NCBI GenBank assembly: GCA_051453625.1
Contig: JBOZIK010000001.1
Span: forward strand, 177,017,975 to 177,065,428
DNA: 47,454 bases
Source of the DNA: Welwitschia mirabilis
Lineage: Eukaryota; Gnetophyta; Gnetopsida; Welwitschiales
Reading direction: 5' to 3'
Shown here piece after piece: positions 1-10,534 of the stretch. Position 1 is the stretch's first letter. Each line of letters opens with the position of its first letter. The translations under genes were made by a program, and so were the position numbers. The notes beneath the pieces were generated by a model that saw nothing but the letters and a program-made list of their open reading frames with translations, was not told the DNA's origin and did no database searches.

Positions 1-660
1 CCTTAAATTAATAAAACTATAATATAAATTTCTTAATTTTAAAAAAATTTAATTTACAAACTTAATTGAAAAAAGTTAATTTAAAAAACTTTAATTTTAT
101 AAACTTAATTTAAAAAAATTATTCCAAAAAAAACTTAATTTGAAAATCTTAATTTAAAAAAATTAATTTGAACAGAATCCAATCTTAATTTAAAAAACCT
201 TAATTTAATAAAACTATAATATAAATTTTTTAATTTTAAAAAATTTAATTTACAAACTTAATTGAAAAAAGTTAATTTAAAAAGCTTTAATTTTATAAAC
301 TTAATTTTAAAAAATATAACGTCATAAACTTAGTGTAAACATAATAAAGTAATTTAAAAAACTTAAATTAAAAAGACTTATTTTAAAATACATGGTTTAA
401 AAGGCCTAAATTTAGAAAACTTGGTATAAAAAAGACTTAACTTAATTTAAACTAAATAATTTTTAAATTTAATAGATGTTAAAAAATTATTCCAAAGAAA
501 GACTTAATTTGAAAATCTTAATTTTAAATACTTAATTTAAACATAATCTAATCTTAATTTAAAAACCTTAATTTAATAAAACCATAATCTAAATTTCTTA
601 ATTTAAATAAATTAATTAAAAAACTAAATTGAAAAAAGTTAATTTTATAAACTTAATTTT
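1..660. repeat. AT-rich long-period repeat, three partial copies
   Basis: The stretch is built from variants of the phrase CTTAATTTAAAAAA. A longer unit beginning CCTTAATTTAATAAAACTAT starts at about 1, 198 and 566, and a linked block containing ATTCCAAA...GACTTAATTTGAAAATC appears near 120 and 490. The first two units are about 198 bp apart. The third is about 368 bp away because roughly 170 bp of related but different AT-rich sequence lies between. No coding potential is visible. It could be the end of a longer satellite or an LTR interior that continues left of the window. Confidence 0.7.
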
Positions 661-2296
661 AAAAAACATAATTTTATTTCACACTATGCGGCAACAGCCA
701 TTGAAATCCCATGCTAAAACCCGTAGTTATTATCTCTTGTGTACAAGCGTGATCATTACACGATGAGGCAATACATTTGTAACTTAGATTTCCAATAGTC
801 ACTTATTTTATTGAGACATAAGCCTTTGTGTTACAGTCTTCGAAGTGAGAAAAGGCGATTAAAAATCTCCGTTGCGGAAATAGACAAATAGTGAAACGTG
901 GTTCAATGTTTTAGATATTTTTGAGTGTTTTCGGTTATGATATAAATACACTTTCCATCCTATTTAGTCAAAAGTGTAAACCCCTCTGGCTGCTACGTGG
1001 GGTATCAAAAAACACGACATTTTTATGTTTTATCAATTCTGACTGAAGTGTCAAAAAAAGGGCATTTTTTTGTTTTGTCAATTCTGACTAAAAAGTGCCA
1101 AACCTTATGGCTTCTATTAGCCGTTTTATGTGGGGTGTCAAAAAAATAGGGTGTTCTATGTTTTATCAATCCTCAGAATAACCGTCTATCACCCAGCTTG
1201 TTATTCTAAGCAAGCTAACATGACAAGCTTTAGTCATGACATGGGATCTTTTACGTGAGTCAAGTGAGTTGCCTACCCACCTGCTATAGGTATGGTGGCA
1301 CAGTACAGGAACTTTAATAAAAGAAAATAGATGAATGTTAGAAACATAATTCTCTAATGAATTAAAATATTTCGGCACGAGTGCCTTAAAAATAATCACT
1401 AAATAGGATTTACGTTCATGGATTTTGCGCATCGTTCTTTTATTATTTTGAGTAATAATCATCAAGAGTTTTTGAAGTCTCCTATTATTTCCAAAATATT
1501 AACTATGAAATCATCAATTCAAAGGAAATAAACATCAAATTAAAGTTATAAATGTAAACTTATAGTGTCCATTCTGTTTGCATTATTTTCGAATTTCATT
1601 TTACCAATTTACCTCCTAGGAAATGTGATTCAAACATAGCTCTTATTTTTACTCACAAACTTTGGAAAATGGCACTTGCCGTCACCTGCGTACACACAAA
1701 GAGAAGATGTTAAGAACTTTAAAAGTTCGTTGTCCTTGCATTGAAACGGTTGCTAAGAATTTTCGAAGATGTGTTCCTTGAATAACAATATTTAATTTCT
1801 GTTTAAAAGGTTGGTCTTGGAATTTTCCTTTCCTTAAGGAGCTTAGAAGACTTGCCAACGCTAAGAAAATTCAATCGTTTGGCGGCCTGTGCTGGAAGAT
1901 ATAAAAAAACAGTTAAGCGTTCTACATGGGAATTAAAAGTCATGTCGAATCCCTTTATGTAAAGATAAAAATAAAAAGATGTTCTGCACAGTTTAAAAGA
2001 ATCAAAAGTTCATGGAAACTACCTTGAAGAAAAATATCATGTGAAGAAAATTCTGAAGGCGCGTTCCATCAAACCACGCAAAGGACACAGCAAAAGTATT
2101 TTTTCAAATCTGGCATCACATAAAAAAGAAAGTTTAGAAATCCTTGGACAAGCGGAATCCGAAACCCTAACCGAGGGTTCGAAGGAGCGTCAAAAAACAA
2201 AAGCTACGAAACACAAAAATGAACGAAACAAAAACAGAACAAAAAAGTATTTTATTTGATTTGGTTAAAAGAGTTCGAAAATAAAAATAATAACGT
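661..2296. other. unassigned low-copy-looking region
   Basis: Base composition is more balanced than in the rest of the window. I see no domain in any frame. Short open frames at 1,166-1,465 (minus) and 2,041-2,259 (plus) lack recognisable motifs; the second is Lys-rich and low in complexity. The only structure is a set of three imperfect repeats between about 1,005 and 1,175, listed separately. Confidence 0.4.
1005..1175. repeat. three imperfect tandem units with TGTCAAAAAA core
   Basis: The phrase GTGTCAAAAAA followed by a short G-containing tract, TTTTATGTTTTATCAAT and TCTGACT recurs three times, near 1,003, 1,050 and 1,135. The phrase GGCTGCTACGTGGGGT near 987 is echoed by GGCTTCTATTAGCC...TGTGGGGTG near 1,110. 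The unit is diverged and ends unclearly. Function unknown. Confidence 0.55.
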
Positions 2297-2390
2297 CATC
2301 CCGGACAATTCAGTGGTTGAGATGGCCTCTCGGCCAAATCACTATATAGAGTAACGACAAATAGAGGAGTCATTGATTCTAAGCCACGTA
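2297..2390 (+). mobile_element. tRNA-derived SINE-like segment 1
   Basis: An A-box-like CAATTCAGTGGTTGAGATGG (2,307-2,326) is followed about 50 bp later by a B-box-like CATTGATTCTAAGCC (2,371-2,385). This is the internal RNA polymerase III promoter layout of tRNA genes and tRNA-derived SINEs. The cloverleaf is not intact, so it is not a tRNA gene. The leader ATCCCGGACAA is shared with a second segment at 3,484. Tail and target duplication were not identified. Confidence 0.45.
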
Positions 2391-2729
2391 ACACGGAGAC
2401 AATGCTGATAGGAACGCTACAGCGCCACGTTAAAATATAACAGGCGATTCCCTGAGTATGCTATCGCGCAAAAGAAAAATCTATATTTAAGACTAAAGGG
2501 ACCGTTGCCAGAAAAGGGCGTCTTGGATTAAGCGGGAAGGTCCCACGTAGCCGCATGGAAAACATAGAAAACGCATGCGCAGCTGTTCTCAAAATAATAT
2601 TGAGCGTACGGATTATGTAGCACTGATTCAGTGCTAGTTGGCTGTATAAAATTTTGCCCTAAACCACTTAACTTTATAAAAATTTCTGGGGAAATGGATA
2701 AGAGGAGCCATTATCAAAAGGGTGGAACG

Positions 2730-2797
2730 CGTGAGCGTCTGGATTCGAACCGACGACCACTTCCTCGATTATTGCTCTGACGCCATCCTTATTTAAG
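2730..2797 (-). mobile_element. tRNA-derived SINE-like segment 2, minus strand
   Basis: On the minus strand a B-box GGTTCGAATCC (2,751-2,741) lies downstream of an A-box-like TGGCGTCAGAGCAAT (2,785-2,771), at tRNA-like spacing. The B-box is a perfect match to the consensus, making this the best preserved of the tRNA-like segments. The sequence beyond the B-box, to about 2,640 on the minus strand, may be the SINE body. It could also be a degraded tRNA copy. Confidence 0.5.
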
Positions 2798-2917
2798 TAA
2801 AAAGATTAAACAACGCGAAACAAATACTGAAATTGCAAACTTCCATGGTGCAGCTGACGATTAACAATTCTCTCTGAAACGGAACTCAAATATTGGATGA
2901 TTGATTGGCTGATAGGG

Positions 2918-3160
2918 TTAATTCGTTATTCTTAGTGCTCTCCTTCCTCGTTGCTGTAACCGTGTAAATAGATGGAGGTCAATCTTTGACACTACACTTT
3001 TTGACTGTTCCAAATGCCTGCATGGTGCGTTTGATTGGAGGGCATTGTGGTGTGACCAGCAGAGTAAAATACAGATATTGAAAATAGAGTGACCATTTCG
3101 AGGGGTCAAATACAGAAATTGAAAATAAGTGACCATTTCGAGGGTCAGACTTCTTTTAAT
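2918..3160. repeat. 41-bp tandem duplication
   Basis: The unit ACAGATATTGAAAATAGAGT plus GACCATTTCGAGGGGTCAAA occurs twice back to back, at 3,070-3,110 and 3,111-3,149. The second copy has lost two bases and carries few substitutions. Open frames across it are incidental. Nothing else is recognised in this interval. Confidence 0.75.
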
Positions 3161-3477
3161 AACTTTGAGGGTGATTAGCCTCCAATTAGCTTAGATATAT
3201 ATCTATAAGTTGGTTGAGATTTATCAATGTTTTTTACGTTTTAATTGTGTGCATTTGTTTGACCTTTTTTAAAGGGTGAAAATAGCCCCATAAAATAAGG
3301 TTTACTATTTCAAAAATTATGAGGTTAAATGTTTCAAAAAAAATAAAAGTTTCTCATTTCAAAATTTATTAGAATTGCTATTTCAACATTTATTACCTTA
3401 ATCGTTTCCAAATTAAGTAAGTTTGATGTTGTATAAGTTTTTTTAAACTAAAAATAAAATTTGTAAAAAATAGGCGT

Positions 3478-3540
3478 AACACTATCCCGGACAAATGATT
3501 GACTGGGGATGGCCCCAAATTACAAAAATCCCGGTTTTAA
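3478..3540 (+). mobile_element. partial relative of SINE-like segment 1
   Basis: The stretch ATCCCGGACAAATGATT then GACTGGGGATGGCCCCAAAT mirrors the start of the 2,297 segment (ATCCCGGACAATTCAGTGGT then GAGATGGCC). Only the A-box half is visible here, and no B-box follows. It may be a truncated second copy of the same family. Confidence 0.35.
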
Positions 3541-4014
3541 TTTAATGCCTCTAACAATACATGAACCACATATTTATAAGATATAGTCCTTCTAAGATGT
3601 TACAATAAAGTAAATGTTATAACAGGAAATTTAAAAGACAAACGTTACAATAAAAAAGACGTTTTCATTTTTATAACAAAATAGACATTACTACTACATT
3701 ATAATAAGACCAAAAGACGTTATAAACGTTACAAAGAAGATAGACAAATGGGACCACAACACATTGAATGATGAACTTGGTTTGGAAGAATGTTTTTGCC
3801 TTCCAATCCACAATACAATCCGCTGATGGCTCGGTACTGCGTATCACCAAGGATCTCGCGGAGGTCAATGGAAAAGCGCGAGGGATGAAACGTCACTGGG
3901 GACTAAAACTTAATAATTTGGCCGAAAGCGGTCTTGGGCAGGGATGAAAGTGCAAGAGGCAAAACAAAATCTTCCATGATAAGCGGTTGAGTCCTCTGCG
4001 TCAACGTGAGCCAT

Positions 4015-4347
4015 TTATATTTTAAACCTTGTTTTTAGTTGCTTGAAAGGCAAAGACGCTTTTGCCCTTCCGTGTGGCTTTTGCTCTCTGACGAGACTGA
4101 AATCATAGGTTTTATGCTCAGAGTTGGCAACTCTGCCACACGACTTTGTTAGAAACTCTTGCTTTAGGAATCGGGCATCAGTGAGCTTTCTTAGGGCCTT
4201 TGTTTTCTTCCGAGTCGGACAAAGCGTTTCAAAGTTGTCATCCAATAGTATGTTGGATGTATTAACGTCTCTATGAATTATGCTTGGATTACAGTCATGT
4301 GAAGACACGCTAATCCCTGTGTAGCGCTCAGAGAAATCTTTAATCAA
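4015..4347 (-). pseudogene. receptor-like protein kinase fragment (catalytic loop)
   Basis: The minus-strand open frame of 110 codons carries HDCNPSIIHRDV followed by NTSNILLDDNFE at residues 17-40. This is subdomain VIb of plant receptor-like kinases: the HRD aspartate and the downstream Asn that together form the catalytic loop are both present. In that family such kinases sit in the plasma membrane and phosphorylate Ser/Thr downstream of an extracellular leucine-rich or similar domain. Homology stops after NFE. The expected magnesium-binding DFG motif does not follow, the ATP-binding half is absent upstream, and no extracellular or membrane segment is visible. The ATG is probably an internal Met. 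I read it as a small duplicated kinase fragment, perhaps one exon piece or gene capture by an element. The remaining 70 residues match nothing I know. Confidence 0.6.
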
Positions 4348-4594
4348 GTGTTTCAGTCAGGCTAAATTTTCTCCAATGATTCTACACAAATAGAGTTTAT
4401 TTCAGACAAATTGCACTAAAAACAAGAGGAGTAGGATGTGTACTAGTGCATGCACGCGCATACGCAGTCCAAATCTACTCTTGAGAACCACGAAGCGACA
4501 TGAAGAAGAGTTGAAAGCAAGTAATGCAGCGAAGAGACACTGGGAAGTTCAGAAGAATCCTTTCATCAACACGCAGGCGCTTGGTTTCAACCAA

Positions 4595-4665
4595 CCAACA
4601 GGTTAGCGCAGTGGTTATGTCTGTCGCCTATCAACAGCGACGCTGTGGGTCCAAATCTAGGTGGA
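4595..4665 (+). mobile_element. tRNA-derived SINE-like segment 3
   Basis: An A-box TTAGCGCAGTGGTTATGTC (4,603-4,621) and a B-box GGTCCAAATCTAGG (4,648-4,661) are about 34 bp apart, as in a tRNA. The B-box departs from GGTTCGAATCC by transitions typical of methylated CG decay. The following sequence turns AT-rich after GGAAGCAAAAATATAAAC, which may be the SINE body or tail. The plus-strand open frame at 4,524-4,751 that spans it is incidental. Confidence 0.5.
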
Positions 4666-4759
4666 AGCAAAAATATAAACTCTGTAAATTACAAGTTAGA
4701 ATGCCCTCCCAGACCCTTTGCCATAAAAATATTTTCTATGAAATTCTATAGCTAAGAAA

Positions 4760-5260
4760 TGTTTGACCAATGCCTTGTCAATTCATAGAAATACTTAAGC
4801 CTACATATCAATAGGGGTTGTCTATAACTAAGGTTTATTAGCTTGATTTGTAGACTATAACTAGTTAATCGTAGTTTTACTCATAAGTTTAAATAGCTTT
4901 ATTACTTATTGATGAACTTATACATGTTGAACATAAAAACTTAAATTAGGTGGTCTAAAAGTTTTAGTTAAGTGTATGAAATATATAAGTATAGAAATGT
5001 TTAGCTAGTATAATAATATTTATGAAATTTCTAGATAGTATTTTAAATATTGGATCTCATATATTAGCTTAAGAGCAATTTATAAAAAATGTTGATTATT
5101 ATGTGAGTATTACATTGTTCTTCAAAGTTTTAGATTTATAAGAAAATATGGGTATTACATTTTGGCATTGAAGCAACAATAAGTTTTTGGTTGTGACAAC
5201 CAGATTTTACATGGATTGTTTTCAAGCTGAACATTATAAAAGTCCTTGGAATACAATGGA
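4760..5260. other. unassigned AT-rich stretch upstream of LINE
   Basis: No domain is readable. It may hold the far-decayed 5' end of the LINE copy that becomes recognisable at about 5,270, since LINE reverse transcriptases usually have some 100 residues before the first conserved block. Confidence 0.3.
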
Positions 5261-7942
5261 CAAGTCTGCTAGTGTTTGATTTAAGAAGTCCTTTACAAAG
5301 GTTTTTTACTCTCACATTAATCAAGGAGTTATTCATGTTCTTCCCAAATTTAAAGATCCTTATCTTATCACTAATTGATGTCTAACCACCTTGTTGAATT
5401 TTTCATACAAAATTTTGGTTGAATGTTTAACCACTAAATTTGAAATAGGTTTTACCTGATATTACTTGTAATGAAGAGTCTAGTTAGGCAAGTACATCCT
5501 AAATAATGTGGTTGTTGCATGGGAGAAAATGCAATGGCAAAGGATTTTGGTCAAGATTGGTCTTTCGTAAGCTTATAAAATAAAGCTCAATGACATTTTA
5601 TTTTAGAATGTATGAAAGTGCCAGGCTAAAGCTAGAAATTTCATCATCTTACTATTTGTTTACTTAACGATGGCAGTGCATGTATTGCTACTAAACATGA
5701 TATGTCAAGGACTTTTAACATTAAATGATTGGTTTCACCAGGGTGTCCATTAGTTCCTTGTCTATTTATTTTAGCATTTGATGTTTTATACCATGCAATT
5801 TGCCCAAGTAAACAATTAAGCCTAATTTAGTGTATGCAAATCCAAAATGATCCCAAATATCTTATTCATATGCATTTTGTAGATAACTCTTTTTTTAATT
5901 ATTAAAAATAATAGAGCAATGAGCTTGCGTATTTTCTATCGAATAAGTCAATCTTGCATCTCTCAAAATCCAAAATAAATTGAGATAAATCTTCTATTTT
6001 GGCCTTTTCTAACAATTACCAATGGCTTTCAATTTGACCTTGGTCATTTATTTAGCTTAGGAATGCTATATATTATACACCATGGTTATCTTGGTCTTGG
6101 AGTAAATCCCTTTGATCTTCAATGTGTTGAAGTCATATCTAGTTTTTCATGTTTTCGAGTCATTCCTCTCTAGGTAAGTAAGTAGCCAAAGTTATTCTAC
6201 ATTCCACAACTAGACTTTGAAAATTTGGAAATTCATTTGTCATTTTCCAAAACTACTAGCAACTTTGGAAAATAAGTTTTAGATAAAATTCAAAAGATGG
6301 TAGATAGATGGAAATACAAGAAGCTTTCACTTGTAGTAGGCAAATCCATGGTATGTAAATCTATTTTGGCTTCAACTCATACTCGTTATTCTTCTTGTTT
6401 GAGTCCCTTTTAGCAATCTTATAAAAAAGTTGATAGCTATTTTAAGAAGTTGTATGGGGTCAACATCAGATAAGGTTTTGCTAGAGTAGCTTGCAATAGT
6501 TGTTGTCCGTCGAAAAAGATGAGTGGAATGGCTTTTATAAATTGTTTTAATTAGACTCAATCTTCATGCACTAAATGGATTTCACAAGTAGTTAATAAAT
6601 CTAGTTCTATTACTTTTTTACTAGTAAATGGATTAGCGAATGCCTTCCCTAAATATCCATCTATCTACAAAGGTATTCATCATGTGAATTTGATAGTCTT
6701 CCCACATAAAATTAAAGGTACTCAAGTTTTACAAAGCATTTGGAAGGCATGGGAATCCATTCGTTGCTTTATAAATTAGCAAGATATTACACTTCCTCTA
6801 TTAATGCTTTAAGAATTAAACCTATGGTGCCTTCCTTTACCCAATGGTTTGTTGACATGTTAATCTCTTAAGTTAGCTTCAAGTTGGTTTTAGAAATGCA
6901 GTGTCTTTTTAAAGTTGTATTCATGTCCAAGGGTAATGAATTCAATGGATAGACTATCAAATGTCATATGCTCCTCCACAACAATGAGTCTTATTTATTT
7001 CAAGCTAGATTATTTACTAGAACATAGTCTCTAGCTAATTCATAATGATCAATCCATGTGAGATTCTCTCAAATGGACAAATGGATCACATTTATACCTT
7101 TTATAGTCAACAAAGTCTATAACCTCACATTTATACCTTTTATAGTCAACAAAGTCTATAACCTTATCTCATTTGATTACCTTCTTGCTTCTTGTTGTAA
7201 TCATTGATGGAATGTGGATGATTTACAATATGTTTGGAATCCTCATTTTTATTCAATTTGGAAATTATTAGCTCTTTCTAAAGTGAAGCATCTTTTTTTG
7301 TATTTTTTACATCATGGCCTTCTCTTAGGACTTTGATTACTTCATCTGAGATCTACTTTTACAGTTTGCACTTGTTGTGACTTGGATGAAAGCTTTTTCC
7401 CCTTTTTTTGGTGAATGCAAGTATGCAGTTTCTATTTTATTATGGGTGCTTAAATTTCTTCAATGTTTCAAGCCACACTGGAAGGAGCTTTGCTTTGGTG
7501 ATGCACGTCATCTACCTCTTCCTTTTCTATGAAAATGTTTTTGTCGTATTGTTTCATATCAAATGCGGAAACAATGTTGTGATCTAATTTTCCCTAAAAA
7601 AGACTTATACAAATTTCTTTTATGCTGAGAAGGCTTATATTCTTGATCATGTTATCTTCCAAATTAGATCATAGGCAAGGAAGGTCCAATTCAAATTTAG
7701 TTACCTCCTATCAATTTTGGTGCATTAAGAGGATGACCCTTTAATTTTGTGTAGGCATTTACCCCTCCATCCACACTCTAATGCATGCAACCATCATGGA
7801 TTAGTCATTTGTATGTTGAATATTGGTTTTTCTAGGTTCTAGTCTACAAGCCTTTTTAGGATTTTATTGTGTTTTCCAGTCTGCAAATGTTCTTTATGTT
7901 ATATGTAGGCCTTATTGATCTCAATATAAAATTTTTCATTCA
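5260..7942 (+). pseudogene. 5'-truncated L1-clade LINE, ORF2 remnant
   Basis: Fragments in all three plus frames follow the order of a plant LINE ORF2. Near 5,340 there is VIHVLPKFKDP, then TTLLNFSYKILVECL; near 5,545 a VKIGLS-AYKIKLND block; near 5,735 HQGCPLVPCLFIL; near 5,873 HFVDNSFF in place of the catalytic F/Y-A-D-D box; near 6,290 KMVDRWKYKKLSL; and near 7,266-7,395 the reverse-transcriptase-associated zinc-binding region ending VCTCCDLDE. The endonuclease domain is missing, so the copy is 5'-truncated, as is usual after incomplete target-primed reverse transcription. The second catalytic Asp has become Asn, a G-to-A change. Stops and frameshifts are frequent, so it is inactive. The 3' end is placed near CAATATAAAATTTTTC at about 7,940, but no clear poly(A) or target duplication was found. 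Confidence 0.85.
7086..7163. repeat. exact 39-bp tandem duplication inside LINE
   Basis: The unit beginning TCACATTTATACC and ending GTCTATAACC is present at 7,086-7,124 and again at 7,125-7,163 with no difference. It lies between the reverse transcriptase and zinc-binding parts of the LINE remnant and shifts no reading frame (39 = 13 codons). Confidence 0.9.
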
Positions 7943-9077
7943 AGGTCCAATACCTCCATTCATATTATAATTGATTTCAAATTTATTATACTTAGAATAT
8001 ACAAATCTGTGTGCATGCACCTGTGCATGCATACGCGTGCATGTAGTGTTCCTATGTGAATTGACTAAATAGTTTCATAGATTTCACAAGCAAAACTTCT
8101 AAATCCAAAAAATTATTCTAACATATCTTCTTAAAACCGTGGGATAAACAAAAAGAACCACAATATACCAAGCAAATGCTTGAAGACCCCTAAGACAGAC
8201 TACATAGTAGTACCATCCTTATAGCTAGTAGTCCAAGAACATCATTTTAGATTTTAAAGGCCTAGTTTCATTGATGGTTAAAAAAGATGACATTTTTTAT
8301 TTCTTTATATAATTATTAAAAGATCCAAATTTTCATCTATGTATGATTATACTATGTTTTCTTAAATTGATCAAAATGCACAATTTGAAATTGTCACACT
8401 TAATGAATTTATGATAATCTTTGTGCAAAAAAAAAGAAGCAATGTTCTCTACTTGTTACATTCCATGTGTGCATTTTTTAGGTGGTGTCAAGTAGTTGTG
8501 TAATAAAGGGTTAATGAAACCCAATTAAAGGATGGGAAGTCAAACTCGTTAAAGTTGTTGTCATGTTAAAAACCCAAATGTATTAATTTAATGAACCAAC
8601 TTTCATGTAGGGTATGACTCTTGCAGAAGAGGTGTGTGATGTAATTTGCAACCTTTGGGTCCACAACACAAGCTGAGTCTTGGGTGAGGGCATGAAGAGA
8701 AATAGATGTGTTTATAGTCCTTGACAAACTTAAACTAAACACCTGGTGGCTTTAGGGAGAAAGCCTTAAAAGGTAAACTCCTTAGTAGACCATTAAACCA
8801 GACTTCCGACCTTCCATATGGCATGATTGCTTTTAGTTGATGATTTAATTTGATAAATTAACAAAGATAATTAATTTTATCTCAAAAGTATTATTCGTCT
8901 AAATTGTGATATTTTTCCATGGTTCCCAAAGATTAAGATATAAATTTACATTAAATTGTTAAAAATAGTGGTTGGACCGTTTGCTGGATATAACAATAAC
9001 GAAAATGACATTCACCACAAGACTGGCAAAAACAGAAGCACCATGTTTGCTCTGCTTATGAGAGTGTAAATTTATAT
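7943..9077. other. unassigned intergenic stretch
   Basis: No domain is seen on either strand. Near 8,010-8,045 alternating purine-pyrimidine sequence occurs (GTGTGCATGCACCTGTGCAT then GCATACGCGTGCATG). A similar phrase, TGCATGCACGCGCATACGCA, is at 4,447-4,466, on the other side of the LINE. Confidence 0.35.
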
Positions 9078-9409
9078 AAGAACTAATTGACAACCAATGA
9101 ATTTTCTCATAGTCTGAGACTAATCTCAGTTATACTTTTCATCCCTGAAATCTTATCAATACTTGCATGACCTTCCTCTGTCTTGGCAGATAATCATTAT
9201 GGTCTCAACCCTGTTTTTCTGATTGTTTATCATATCCCTGAGTCTGAGAGCAACATGTGAGAGAAAATTAATCTTTATAAGAACTAATTGACAACCAATC
9301 AATTTTCTCAGAGTTTGAAACGAATCTCAGCTATACTCTTCATTCTTGAAATCTTACCAATACTTGCGTCACTTTTTCATAATCTTGGATAATCGTTATA
9401 GTCTCCACA
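9078..9409 (+). repeat. direct repeat of about 130 bp
   Basis: The block beginning AAGAACTAATTGACAACCAA at 9,078 and ending near 9,210 is repeated from 9,279 to 9,409, an offset of 201 bp. The two copies differ by scattered substitutions, mostly transitions, and a few indels. They could be short terminal repeats of a small element or a simple segmental duplication. No coding content was found in the 70 bp between them. Confidence 0.75.
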
Positions 9410-10434
9410 TTACTTTGCTCAGATTATGAACTCCAGAAAATCAAAATTGTACTATGTACCACAAAAGTACAGAATCCCTTCTTTTGCTTTTTCAGTCAAT
9501 GTGCTAGAAAGTGTCAGATTAAGGTACCAAATTCTTTCAAAAATCCTTGTAAAGCTCTTTAATATGATAAAGTCTCCGACAAAGAAGCAGTTTCTTCATC
9601 AGAAAAGTTCAGTCTTCTAAGATCGCCAAAAAGCTATGGGAGACGAAGACTGGGGAACAGTCATACAGTGATAACTGATGAACCTACACACATGCACAGA
9701 GCGGATATCGGAAAGGAAACAAAACACAGTGAAGTTGTTTTATTCCTTAGGAAAGCGTGCACCATCTACTGGTAATTCAGTTAGCCCTGCTGTCCGACCA
9801 ACTGTAGAAGCTTGGTACCAGCTACTATAGCTGGTGTCTCTCGAAAACAAGTAAATGCTAATTTATGTTTCAAGAACAAATTTCAGATGACAATTAAACC
9901 AAAAAAAAAACACAATGTTTGGCTTTTTTTAATGGCTTCTGGGAAACGTTCGGAAAAACACAGATTTTTGCCAACTGTTTGGGAACATCTCTAAACAAGG
10001 CCGAAAATAAATAGAGTTGAGTCCATGTCAAAAGGTACAGTTGATAAATTGACAGTTTTCTCTTCCCTTTAACGTTCCATTGTGCAAAGTCATGATACGA
10101 AGATACCCTACCCAACCTTAGCTTTCTTCTGGATTATATGCCCACAGTGGCTTTTGGGTGTTCATTAGTAGACAGATGCTTTATTTGAATCCTTTGAAGC
10201 GACTTTGATGTTTTTGTTTTCTTCTCTTTTTCAACTTCGTATATTTGGTTTTCAGTAAAAGTAAACTTCGTGTCATGGAGCAGAGAGAGAGAGAGACTTA
10301 CAAACAACATTTTTCACTCATTAAGGTCAATCTGGATAACAAGAATGCTTTCAGTATCACAAACTGAGAAAGCATGATCAATTGCTAAGGCTGTAAGCTG
10401 TTAAATGTCTAAGTCGAGACTTAAAACAAATGTC
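9410..10434. other. unassigned stretch, possibly unique sequence
   Basis: Composition is less AT-rich here, and CG dinucleotides survive (for example near 9,630 and 9,700). Short open frames at 9,426-9,620 and 9,812-9,994 (plus) and 9,894-10,115 (minus) show no family signature. A (GA)n tract of 15 bp lies at 10,282-10,296. It may be untranslated or intronic sequence of a gene beyond reach, but I cannot show that. Confidence 0.35.
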
Positions 10435-10534
10435 NNNNNNNNNNNNNNNNNNNNNNNNNNNNNNNNNNNNNNNNNNNNNNNNNNNNNNNNNNNNNNNNNN
10501 NNNNNNNNNNNNNNNNNNNNNNNNNNNNNNNNNN
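10435..10534. other. assembly gap, 100 N
   Basis: Exactly 100 N, the conventional length for a gap of unknown size. An open frame called across it is an artefact. Confidence 0.95.

Noticed and set aside
1-660. Organelle DNA insertion
   Set aside because: Very AT-rich, but no plastid or mitochondrial gene or intron sequence is recognisable; the repeat pattern explains it better.
2041-2259. 72-codon plus-strand Lys-rich frame as a small gene
   Set aside because: No homologous motif, no clear promoter or codon pattern; low-complexity basic tail.
2297-4665. Functional tRNA genes
   Set aside because: A and B boxes are present, but acceptor and anticodon stems do not pair by eye and box bases are mutated.
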